This document shows positions 28,049 to 36,062 of a stretch of DNA of 64,000 nt, in pieces. Both the position numbers and the translations under genes were made by a program. The stretch is from positions 62,001-126,000 of the forward strand of contig CANMDW010000009.1 in assembly GCA_947496705.1 (NCBI GenBank), given 5' to 3'. The stretch's first letter is position 1. Each line of letters starts with the position of its first letter. The notes beneath the pieces were generated by a model, which made no database searches, was not told where the DNA came from, and saw only the letters and a program-made list of their open reading frames with translations. Origin of the DNA: an uncultured Aquimarina sp. GTDB taxonomy: Bacteria; Bacteroidota; Bacteroidia; Flavobacteriales; Flavobacteriaceae.

Positions 28049-30334
28049 TTGAAAAAAATCTTCTTCTTAACTATTGCAATAATTTTGCATTACTCGGTGT
28101 ACTCACAATTCAATATTAATGGAGTTGTTATCAACAATGCCAGTAATACTACATTAAAAGATGTGCGTATTTATGATATCGAATCCCAAAAGGAAGTATT
28201 TAGCGATAATCAGGGAAAATTCAGTTTTATTGCTTTTGGTGAAATAGAAATTTCTTCTCCCGGATATGAAACACAACGTATCGAGATTTCTTCAGACCAA
28301 TATCTAGTGGTAATGATGGCCACCAATATCAATCAATTAGATGAAATAGTCATTAGTGGCAATACGATCCCTATAAAACAAAAATATGCTACCAATGCTA
28401 TTACTATACTTACAGATAACGATATTAACAGATCAAATCCATTAGAGTTACATCCTATTCTTAATAAAGTACCTGGGGTTTTTATGCAAAATGCCGCGCT
28501 TAATACCAACAGAATTACCATTAGAGGAATCGGTGCTCGCAATCTGTTTGGCACAGCCAATATCAGAGCTTATTTTGGAGATATTCCTCTTACCGATGGT
28601 AATGGCGAATCATCTATCGAAGATCTCGAACTTGGAGCTTTATCAAGGATTGAAATTTATAAAGGTCCTTCCTCCAGTAGTCATGGTGTAGGATTGGGAG
28701 GAACTATTTTGTTTCAACCCCAATATGTTGGTTATAAAACTACAGAAGCCTCATTATCTGCTACTACCGGAAGTTATGGCTTGTACAGAATTTTGGCTAA
28801 AGTAGCCGAAGGAGGAGAAAAATCTAATATAAGCATCGTATATAGCAACAACCAAACCAACGGATATCGTGATAATAACAAATACGAACGCAATACGATA
28901 ACAGCTACTTCCAATATATATCTAGGAGAAAACGACTCTTTTTCAGTTTTCGGAAGTTTTGTAAGATTGAAAGCGGGCATCCCGAGCTCATTAGACCAGG
29001 AGGACTTTGACCAAAACCCCAGACAAGCAGCCTTTACCTGGGGGCGCTCTCAAGCTTTTGAAGATGTTAACTACGGAATACTAGGATTTACCTGGAAGCA
29101 CAATTATCAGGAGAAATTGTCACATCATACCAGTATCTTTGGATCTGTTAAAAACAATAATGAGCCCAGGCCTTTTAATATCTTAAAAGAAGATGCTTAT
29201 GGTTTAGGTATCCGTAGCAGAATTTTGGGCACTCATAAGATCGCGCAAAAAGAGCTGAATTGGACGGCCGGCGGAGAACTTTTTTTTGACCACTATACAG
29301 GTAAGACTTTTGAAAACCTATATGAAGATTTCCCCGTTGGGACCGGAAGTGTGCAAGGAATTCAACTTTCAGATCTTAAAGAACAACGATATTACTATAA
29401 CCTATTTGCCGAAGCAAACTATACATATAACAAAAAACTAAGATTCAATATCGGGCTGCATCTTAATCAAACCTTTTTTGATATTGAAGATCGGTTTTTA
29501 TCTGATGAGGAAGACAGTTCAGGTAAATTTGACTTTGACCCTATTTTGTCTCCAAAAATTGGCATTAATTATACATTGAATAATCATTTCACCTTATTTG
29601 GAAACATTGCACATGGATTCTCTACTCCTACCACTTCAGAAACCTTATTGCCCGAAGGAATTTTCAACCCCGATATCAAACCTGAAATAGGATGGAATTA
29701 TGAGTTGGGCACCCGGTACAGATTGGCTAATAACAAATTATATGGTACGCTTTCTTTGTATACCCTTCGAATACAAGATCTTTTGGTCGCCAGAAGAACA
29801 GTAGAAGACAATTTCTTCGCCATCAATGCCGGAAAAACCACACATAACGGTATCGAAGCGGCACTAAATTATAACCTAATGACGTTTAATTCAACACAAC
29901 TAAATTTCTTTTGTAACATCTCTATCTATGACTATACTTTTGAAAATTTTGTAGATCTGGATGATGATTTTTCGGGCAATCACCTCACGGGCGCCCCTTC
30001 TGAAGTAATCAATCTGGGAATCGATCTGATTGCCCAAAAAGGCTTCTATGGCCATGTTAATTTTCAAACCGTAGGTAAAATTCCTGCAAATGATGCCAAT
30101 ACCGTTTTTAGCGAAAGCTATGAATTACTGCATGGTAAAATCGGATTCAAAAATAATATCGGCAACCATCTCGGGTATGACTTGTTTTTTGGCGCAAACA
30201 ATATTCTGGACACAAAATATGCTTCTCAGCTTCAGATCAACGCAAGAGGTTTTGGAGGTAATGCCCCCAGATACTTTTATCCGGGTGTGCCATTTAATGT
30301 ATACGGAGGGATTAACATAAATTATAGATTATAA
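28049..30334 (+). CDS. TonB-dependent receptor, possibly for PQQ
   Basis: This roughly 761-residue outer-membrane receptor is not of SusC type. From the TTG at 28049 it begins with a clean signal peptide (KKIFFLTIAIILHYSVYSQ). A TTG 30 bases upstream is also in frame but puts an acidic stretch first. Next come a carboxypeptidase-like regulatory domain (about 20-95) and a plug (PGVFMQNAALNTNRITIRGIG, SRIEIYKGPSSSSHG). The 22-stranded barrel ends in YGGININYRL. The following genes are a PQQ-type sugar dehydrogenase and a cytochrome c. E. coli is known to take up PQQ through a TonB-dependent receptor (PqqU/YncD), so PQQ import is a good guess; iron chelates or a sugar are alternatives. Confidence 0.88.
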   Translation: MKKIFFLTIAIILHYSVYSQFNINGVVINNASNTTLKDVRIYDIESQKEVFSDNQGKFSFIAFGEIEISSPGYETQRIEISSDQYLVVMMATNINQLDEIVISGNTIPIKQKYATNAITILTDNDINRSNPLELHPILNKVPGVFMQNAALNTNRITIRGIGARNLFGTANIRAYFGDIPLTDGNGESSIEDLELGALSRIEIYKGPSSSSHGVGLGGTILFQPQYVGYKTTEASLSATTGSYGLYRILAKVAEGGEKSNISIVYSNNQTNGYRDNNKYERNTITATSNIYLGENDSFSVFGSFVRLKAGIPSSLDQEDFDQNPRQAAFTWGRSQAFEDVNYGILGFTWKHNYQEKLSHHTSIFGSVKNNNEPRPFNILKEDAYGLGIRSRILGTHKIAQKELNWTAGGELFFDHYTGKTFENLYEDFPVGTGSVQGIQLSDLKEQRYYYNLFAEANYTYNKKLRFNIGLHLNQTFFDIEDRFLSDEEDSSGKFDFDPILSPKIGINYTLNNHFTLFGNIAHGFSTPTTSETLLPEGIFNPDIKPEIGWNYELGTRYRLANNKLYGTLSLYTLRIQDLLVARRTVEDNFFAINAGKTTHNGIEAALNYNLMTFNSTQLNFFCNISIYDYTFENFVDLDDDFSGNHLTGAPSEVINLGIDLIAQKGFYGHVNFQTVGKIPANDANTVFSESYELLHGKIGFKNNIGNHLGYDLFFGANNILDTKYASQLQINARGFGGNAPRYFYPGVPFNVYGGININYRL

Positions 30335-30374
30335 AAAAGAATGTTTTGTATTTTTCGGTGATAATCACTTTTAT

Positions 30375-31496
30375 ATGAAGAATTTTATATTCCTTTTAAG
30401 TTTTTTTCTGTTCACATTGTTGTCTTGTGCTCAAGAAAAGAAAAACGATATTCTTTTAGAAGAAGATCCTAAAAACTATACTACAGAAATAGTAGTTCCC
30501 GATGTATTAATTCCCTGGGGAATGACCTGGCTGCCAGATAATAGTATGCTTATTACCGAAAAGAGCGGAGATCTGATTCATTTTAAAGACGGTAATAAAA
30601 CCCTAATCAATAATGTTCCCGAAGTTTATAATAGAAATCAAGGTGGCTTGATGGATATAGAACTGCATCCCAAATATGAAGAAAACGGATGGATTTATAT
30701 TACCTACTCTTCAAAAGAAGGTACAGAAAAAGGTGGAAACACTGCATTGATTAGAGCCAAATTAGAAAACAATCAGCTTGTTAATATTGAAAAACTATAC
30801 AAAGGAACTCCCAATACTACCCGAGGTCATCATTTTGGTTCCCGAATAGAATTTGATAATGACGGATATCTGTATTTCTGTATTGGAGATCGAGGGAGTC
30901 GGGATGTGAATCCACAGGATATTACCAAAGATGGTGGAAAAATATATCGATTACAGGATGATGGTAGTATTCCAAAAGACAACCCTTTTGTAAATGAAAC
31001 AGATGCTAAAAAAGCTATTTTTTCTTATGGGCACCGAAACCCTCAGGGAATGGCATTGCATCCAGACGGAACCATTTGGGTGCACGAACATGGCCCCAGA
31101 GGTGGTGATGAGATCAATCCTATTAAAAAAGGGATTAACTACGGCTGGCCGGTAATTACCTATGGCATCAATTATAGCGGAACATCAATTACAGACATCA
31201 CCAAAAAAGAAGGAATGGCACAACCGCTATACTATTGGATCCCCTCGATCGCACCCAGCGGAATGGATTTTATCACAAGTGATATGTATCCCGACTGGAA
31301 AGGTGATCTGTTGGTAGGTTCTTTAAAATTTCAATATCTGGAACTAGTCGAACTGGATAATTATAGGGTAATTGGCAGAAAAAAACTACTAGAAGATATC
31401 GGCAGAGTTCGTAATGTGCGCCAGGGACCTGATGGGTTTATTTATGTAGCTGTTGAAAATAAAGGTATTGTAAAAATTATTCCGCAGATAAAATGA
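30375..31496 (+). CDS. PQQ-dependent soluble aldose sugar dehydrogenase, lipoprotein
   Basis: This 373-residue six-bladed beta-propeller belongs to the soluble glucose/aldose dehydrogenase family (GSDH), which oxidises aldose sugars to lactones using PQQ and calcium. The lipobox LLSC gives a lipid anchor at about Cys18. Family blocks are VLIPWGMTWLPD, GGLMDIELHPKY, RGHHFGSRIEFDNDG (candidate catalytic His152/153), SYGHRNPQGMALHPDG, HEHGPRGGDEIN and GINYGWPV. It lies 40 bases after the receptor and 19 before a cytochrome c that could accept its electrons. No PQQ synthesis genes are in the window, so the cofactor may be imported. Confidence 0.93.
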   Translation: MKNFIFLLSFFLFTLLSCAQEKKNDILLEEDPKNYTTEIVVPDVLIPWGMTWLPDNSMLITEKSGDLIHFKDGNKTLINNVPEVYNRNQGGLMDIELHPKYEENGWIYITYSSKEGTEKGGNTALIRAKLENNQLVNIEKLYKGTPNTTRGHHFGSRIEFDNDGYLYFCIGDRGSRDVNPQDITKDGGKIYRLQDDGSIPKDNPFVNETDAKKAIFSYGHRNPQGMALHPDGTIWVHEHGPRGGDEINPIKKGINYGWPVITYGINYSGTSITDITKKEGMAQPLYYWIPSIAPSGMDFITSDMYPDWKGDLLVGSLKFQYLELVELDNYRVIGRKKLLEDIGRVRNVRQGPDGFIYVAVENKGIVKIIPQIK

Positions 31497-31515
31497 AAAA
31501 CAATAAAATAAATAC

Positions 31516-31971
31516 ATGAAAAGACATACAATGCGTTTCCTTGTTTTAGAAGTATTGGTTTTGATAACCACCATATCCATAGTTGCGCAGCAGGGAAAAT
31601 CCAATAACACCTATACTCCTATAAAAATCCAGGATACCAAATTATCTGAAAGCATAGCTCGTGGAAGGGAAATCTATACTGATTTTTGTATGCAATGTCA
31701 TTTACCAGACGGAAAAGGAACTCCTAAAGTGTATCCGCCCCTGGCGGGTTCAGATTGGTTGGTTACTAAACGAAAAGAGAGTATTCATTCTATCAAATAT
31801 GGTTTAAACGGACCTATCGAAGTAAATGGAGAGCCTTACAATAGTGCGATGACTTCTTTGGGCCTAGAAGATGAAGAAATTGCCGACGTGATGAATTATA
31901 TTATGAACAGCTGGGGAAATACCCAGAAAAAAATGATCACCGTCGAAGAAGTTGCCGATATAAAAAAATAA
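31516..31971 (+). CDS. c-type cytochrome
   Basis: This 151-residue exported class I cytochrome c has a signal peptide to about residue 25. The haem motif CMQCH is at 58-62, and the likely axial Met lies in AMTSLGLEDEEIADV, followed by the C-terminal helix VMNYIMNSWGN. A second in-frame ATG 15 bases downstream is another possible start. Its place after the sugar dehydrogenase suggests it carries electrons from that enzyme to a terminal oxidase. It ends the three-gene unit. Confidence 0.93.
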   Translation: MKRHTMRFLVLEVLVLITTISIVAQQGKSNNTYTPIKIQDTKLSESIARGREIYTDFCMQCHLPDGKGTPKVYPPLAGSDWLVTKRKESIHSIKYGLNGPIEVNGEPYNSAMTSLGLEDEEIADVMNYIMNSWGNTQKKMITVEEVADIKK

Positions 31972-32029
31972 CTACATAACATCATATATTATTTTACGTT
32001 AGTAAAAGTAATTCTATGTGTATACACAA

Positions 32030-32812
32030 ATGAGGGGCAAATTTATACTAACCAAACCGCTATTTGTGAGGTTTTTAGCATTTTTTGTAATGTTTTTAAT
32101 CTCATATCTGGTTAATGCCCAAAAAGAAGAAGTTTCTCCGAATAAATATAAATTTAAACATCGGTCAGAATTATATAAAGGAACCAGACTTCAGATAACC
32201 ATACAATTAAAAGCATTAAAAAACGAATCGAAATTTGTAAACATTCCTGTTGAGATAGAAGAAGAACTTAACACTCTTTTTATAACAACCAAAAAACAAG
32301 CAATACCCAAACATTATAAAAAGCAGGCCATTGTATTCCTGGATGCTCTATATAGTTATGAAGATTTTGCTGATATCTATGAGAATGCTCTCTATGAAGT
32401 AGTGAAGAAAGTAAAAAAAGACATGTATGTGGTTGATTTTAAATTTGAAAGAGAGTTCACCAAGGCCAAAGTAATAGTAGATCGTGCAATAAAAGAAGAT
32501 GTATCCAATCTAAAGAAATTTGATCGGCTAAAAAAGGAACTCATAGATAGTCAAACCAAATTATCATGCCACCAATGGATGAAGAAAAAGTTTGAAAAGT
32601 ATAAAAACATTGATATCATTAAGAATCCAGATGAACTGATGAAAGCTTTCAAAAAAACAGAAGCTGTGCATGTTTATAGACTATACAACCAAAACAAAAT
32701 TGAAGAAATTAAACTTTACCTAGAGAATCAAATTATCGATTTTTATTATAAAAAATCATTACCCGAAATCAATCCAGAGATACTCGATCTTCAATATATA
32801 ACCAAAATATAA
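32030..32812 (+). CDS. Secreted protein of unknown function
   Basis: I do not recognise a family. From the ATG at 32030 the product has 260 residues. An in-frame GTG at 32018 would add four residues. There is a signal peptide (VRFLAFFVMFLISYLVNAQ) and then a lysine-rich, mostly alpha-helical body with long charged stretches (KKAIVFLD-like and KKVKKDMYVVDFKFERE). There is a single Cys in LSCHQWMKKK. It is about 60 bases after the cytochrome gene, with no strong terminator between, so co-transcription with the PQQ unit is possible but not shown. Confidence 0.7.
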   Translation: MRGKFILTKPLFVRFLAFFVMFLISYLVNAQKEEVSPNKYKFKHRSELYKGTRLQITIQLKALKNESKFVNIPVEIEEELNTLFITTKKQAIPKHYKKQAIVFLDALYSYEDFADIYENALYEVVKKVKKDMYVVDFKFEREFTKAKVIVDRAIKEDVSNLKKFDRLKKELIDSQTKLSCHQWMKKKFEKYKNIDIIKNPDELMKAFKKTEAVHVYRLYNQNKIEEIKLYLENQIIDFYYKKSLPEINPEILDLQYITKI

Positions 32813-32893
32813 ATTCTATAAGAAAATCCTCTTACCGAAACATGTTTCAAGATGATTGCTTCTTCATCTGAATGAGTGATAAAGAATTGATAT

Positions 32894-32932
32894 ATTTAAG
32901 GCTTACTTTTATATGTTAAGTAAGCCTTAAAT
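32894..32932. promoter_or_regulatory. Perfect 15-bp inverted repeat directly before the digH-like start codon
   Basis: Arms 32894-32908 and 32918-32932 are exact complements (ATTTAAGGCTTACTT and its reverse complement) around a 9-base loop. The right arm ends 4 bases before the ATG at 32937. No T run follows, so it is a poor terminator on +. A TATATTTA box (32891-32898) overlaps the left arm and resembles the flavobacterial -7 element. The repeat could be an operator or a leader hairpin that hides the start. Confidence 0.6.
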
Positions 32933-32936
32933 CTGA

Positions 32937-34484
32937 ATGAAGCAATTTAAAATATACTATCTCCTATTCCTCATGGTAGGCTATTCCTGCGGAAGTCTGG
33001 TTAAAAACACTGTAGTTTCTCCCAAAAGAGAATTTAGAGGCGTTTGGATTGCTTCGGTAGTAAATATTGATTGGCCAAAAAGCGGGACAGACCCTGTAGA
33101 AAAGCAAAAAAAAGATTTCATTGCTATTTTAGAATTTTATAAAAGGTTGAATTTTAATGCTGCTATCGTACAAATAAGAACCGCCGGTGATGCGTTATAC
33201 CCATCTAAATTAGCTCCATGGTCGCGTTTCTTAACAGGTAAGGAAGGTAAAGCTCCCCGACCTTATTATGATCCATTGGCCTGGATGATTGAAGAAACAC
33301 ATAGAAGAGGTTTCGAATTCCATGCATGGTTAAATCCCTATCGGGCTACTTTTGATCTAAATACCGATATTATCCACAAAACACACGACTATATTAAACA
33401 CCCTGAGTGGATGATTAAATATGGAGAGAAACACTATTATAATCCCGGCCTGCCCGAAGTACAAAAACATCTGGTTAATGTGATTAATGAAGTACTGCAA
33501 AATTATGATATAGATGCGATCCATTTTGATGATTATTTCTATCCTTATAAAATCAAAGATCAAGTTTTTAATGATCAGGCTACATATCAACAATATTCAA
33601 AACCAGAACAAACACTGGACGACTGGCGAAGGGAAAATGTGAATACATTGATCCAGGCCATCCACAATCAGATCAAAACACAAAACCCATGGGTACAGTT
33701 TGGTATCAGCCCTTTTGGAGTTTGGCGCAATGCTTCAACAGATCCTTTGGGTTCTGATACAGAAGCCGGGCAAACCACCTACGATGACCTCTATGCCGAT
33801 CCACTAAGCTGGATGCAAAATGGCTGGATCGATTACCTGGCACCGCAGCTCTATTGGAGCCTAAATCACCTCAGGGCTTCACATAAAAAATTAGTTCGGT
33901 GGTGGAATAATAATGCAACAAACACCAATATCTATATTGGCAATGGGGCCTATAAAATACGAAGCGACACTGATAAAGCATGGCAAAGAAAAAATGAACT
34001 GTCAAAACAGGTCTCACTAGCCAGAAAGACAAAAAATGTCTCAGGAAATGTATTTTTTAGTGCAAAATCGTTACTAAACAAACATGAAGACATTGTACAA
34101 TACCTATCTCAAACAACATATCAAAAACCAGCTCTCCCACCTGCTTCAACAGAAAAAGAAATGCTTGATCTTACTCCAGAAATCCTCTCATCCAAAATCG
34201 TTGGAGGTGCTGTTGTCATCCATTTCAAAAAAAATGACATGGTGCCCATACGATTTATAGTTTTATATGAACTTAAAACAAAAAAAAGAGAAGTTTACCA
34301 TCTTAAAAATAGTATGAGTATATTTCATCCTGAAACAACAGATCACTCAATTTCCATAACGATACCACAAAATACATTGAAAGACAAAAAAAATATAGCG
34401 ATCACTTATCTGGACTATTATCGAAGAGAAAGTAAACCTTATATTTATCAAATTATGTCACAAGCTGATTCAAAATCCCTATGA
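32937..34484 (+). CDS. GHL10-family glycosidase lipoprotein, DigH-like
   Basis: This 515-residue lipoprotein (lipobox GYSC, Cys about 18) of the GHL10/DUF187 TIM-barrel family is related to E. coli DigH (YddW), known to cleave peptide-free peptidoglycan strands. Family blocks are REFRGVWIASVVNIDWP, FNAAIVQIRTAGDALYPS, FEFHAWLNPYRATFD, DAIHFDDYFYPYK, QFGISPFGVWRN and IDYLAPQLYWS. The last 100 residues form an added beta domain. The next genes are AmpG, NagZ and AnmK, which import and dismantle anhydro-muropeptides, so a peptidoglycan role is well supported by context. Its stop overlaps a 22-codon micro-ORF (ATGA). Confidence 0.88.
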   Translation: MKQFKIYYLLFLMVGYSCGSLVKNTVVSPKREFRGVWIASVVNIDWPKSGTDPVEKQKKDFIAILEFYKRLNFNAAIVQIRTAGDALYPSKLAPWSRFLTGKEGKAPRPYYDPLAWMIEETHRRGFEFHAWLNPYRATFDLNTDIIHKTHDYIKHPEWMIKYGEKHYYNPGLPEVQKHLVNVINEVLQNYDIDAIHFDDYFYPYKIKDQVFNDQATYQQYSKPEQTLDDWRRENVNTLIQAIHNQIKTQNPWVQFGISPFGVWRNASTDPLGSDTEAGQTTYDDLYADPLSWMQNGWIDYLAPQLYWSLNHLRASHKKLVRWWNNNATNTNIYIGNGAYKIRSDTDKAWQRKNELSKQVSLARKTKNVSGNVFFSAKSLLNKHEDIVQYLSQTTYQKPALPPASTEKEMLDLTPEILSSKIVGGAVVIHFKKNDMVPIRFIVLYELKTKKREVYHLKNSMSIFHPETTDHSISITIPQNTLKDKKNIAITYLDYYRRESKPYIYQIMSQADSKSL

Positions 34485-34549
34485 AAGATCTGTTAGAGCA
34501 ATTACTATCGCTACCCGTTATCGAGGAAAAACTAAAAAACTACTCATGA
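34481..34549 (+). CDS. 22-residue micro-ORF coupled to both neighbours
   Basis: The ATG overlaps the stop of the digH-like gene as ATGA, and its own TGA overlaps the ATG of ampG, also as ATGA. The product starts MKDLLEQLLSLPVIEEKLK and ends NYS. It would form one amphipathic, leucine-rich helix with no signal or membrane segment. The double overlap means ribosomes could pass from digH to ampG through it. It may be a real small protein, a coupling leader, or the remnant of a lost gene. No homologue is known to me. Confidence 0.5.
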   Translation: MKDLLEQLLSLPVIEEKLKNYS

Positions 34550-35817
34550 CAGAATCAAACAAGGATAAAAATGCCTGGGCCTGGGTGCCCTCCTTATATT
34601 TTACTGAAGGCCTGCCCTATGTTATTATCATCACGGTATCTGTCATTATGTATAAAAAACTGGGAATCAGCAATGCAGACATTGGTATTTACACCAGCTG
34701 GCTTTATCTTCCCTGGGTAATTAAACCGCTATGGAGCCCACTGGTCGATATAAAAAGCACAAAACGCAATTGGTTTTTGGGCATGCAGTTACTCATTGCC
34801 ATTGCCTTTTTGGGGGTTGGCCTTACAATTCCCCTCAATAATTTCTTTGTCCTTAGTCTGGCTTGCTTTTGGATCACTGCTTTTGCTTCGGCTACCAATG
34901 ATATAGCTTCAGATGGGTATTATCTTATTGCTCTTTCAGAAAAGAAACAATCATTTTTCCTGGGGGTACGTAGTACTTTTTATCGATTGTCTATGGTAAC
35001 CGGTCAAGGTCTTATCGTAGTACTTGCCGGTTTTTTGGAAGAACATTACGGCAATAGCGAAAAAGCATGGTCTTTTACCATGATCATTACTGCAGTGTTT
35101 ATGATTGTACTAACCCTTATCAACTTACTTACTACTCCAAAAGTGGAGGATAACAATGCGGTCATAGCAGAAGAAAAGGTAAACTTTTTTGACGTTTTTA
35201 TTACCTTCTTCCAAAAGAAACAGATTTGGATGGCACTCATTTTTATCCTGGTATACCGATTAGGAGAATCTCAACTGGTAAAAATGGCATCACCTTTTTT
35301 ATTAGACACAACAGAAACCGGAGGATTAGCACTATCTACAAAAGAAGTTGGAACTATTTATGGCACTTTTGGAATCATCGCCTTAACCATTGGTGGTATT
35401 TTGGGTGGAATCGTCATCTCAATAGACGGATTAAAAAAGTGGATGCTCCCCATGATTTTGGCATTAAATCTTCCAAATCTGTTATATGTCTTACTAGCCT
35501 TCTGGCAACCGTCCTCGGTTATCTTTGCAACTATAGTGGTTATCATTGAACAATTTGGTTACGGCTTTGGGTTTGCAGCTTTTTTGATGTTTATGATCTA
35601 TGTTGCCGAAGGTGTTTCAAAAACCTCTCATTATGCCATAGCTACAGGATTTATGGCTCTGGGTATGATGCTACCCGGTATGCTTAGCGGTATTATACAG
35701 GAAGCTATTGGGTATACCGGATTTTTTATTTGGGTGGTGATCGCCGCCATTCCGGGAATTGTACTTACCCGGTTCATTCTATACCCTGCCGATTATGGGA
35801 AGAAAGATAAGGAGTGA
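34546..35817 (+). CDS. ampG: AmpG-like anhydro-muropeptide permease (MFS)
   Basis: This 423-residue major facilitator protein has about 12 hydrophobic segments. The N-terminal WVPSLYFTEGLPYVIIITVSVIMYKKLG and the segment LYLPWVIKPLWSPLVD are characteristic of AmpG, the inner-membrane permease that brings GlcNAc-anhydroMurNAc peptides into the cytoplasm. FASATNDIASDGYYL and VRSTFYRLSMVTGQG also fit. It starts in an ATGA overlap with the micro-ORF and is followed by a repeat-filled gap and nagZ. Together with DigH-like, NagZ and AnmK this gives turnover, import and processing in one cluster. Confidence 0.9.
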   Translation: MTESNKDKNAWAWVPSLYFTEGLPYVIIITVSVIMYKKLGISNADIGIYTSWLYLPWVIKPLWSPLVDIKSTKRNWFLGMQLLIAIAFLGVGLTIPLNNFFVLSLACFWITAFASATNDIASDGYYLIALSEKKQSFFLGVRSTFYRLSMVTGQGLIVVLAGFLEEHYGNSEKAWSFTMIITAVFMIVLTLINLLTTPKVEDNNAVIAEEKVNFFDVFITFFQKKQIWMALIFILVYRLGESQLVKMASPFLLDTTETGGLALSTKEVGTIYGTFGIIALTIGGILGGIVISIDGLKKWMLPMILALNLPNLLYVLLAFWQPSSVIFATIVVIIEQFGYGFGFAAFLMFMIYVAEGVSKTSHYAIATGFMALGMMLPGMLSGIIQEAIGYTGFFIWVVIAAIPGIVLTRFILYPADYGKKDKE

Positions 35818-35873
35818 TGGGTTTGACAAAAAGTAGAAATATGAAAGTAGAAAAACAAAATATTGAAGTAGGA

Positions 35874-35982
35874 GAAGTCAGAAGACGGAAGTCCGAGGTC
35901 AGGAGTTTCTCTGAAGTCGGGAGACCGAAGTCGGACAGTCTGAAGATGGAGGACCGAAGACGAGAGATGGACAGACAGACCA
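35874..35982. repeat. Degenerate 14-15 bp purine-rich repeat between ampG and nagZ
   Basis: GAAGTC or a close variant recurs at 35874, 35888, 35913, 35927, 35942 (GAAGAT) and 35955 (GAAGAC), spaced mostly 14-15 bases within a GA-rich strand. It has no open frame of note and no stable hairpin. Such degenerate repeats are common between genes in flavobacteria; the function is unknown. Confidence 0.55.
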
Positions 35983-36062
35983 GGAATTAAATTAGAAAAT
36001 AATAATGAACTATATTGGTCGCTTCTGATACTTCGGATTCCAAACAACATACATAAACCACA

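Noticed and set aside
35226..35549. 107-codon + strand frame
   Set aside because: It is an alternative frame inside ampG; the product is low-complexity and has no family features.
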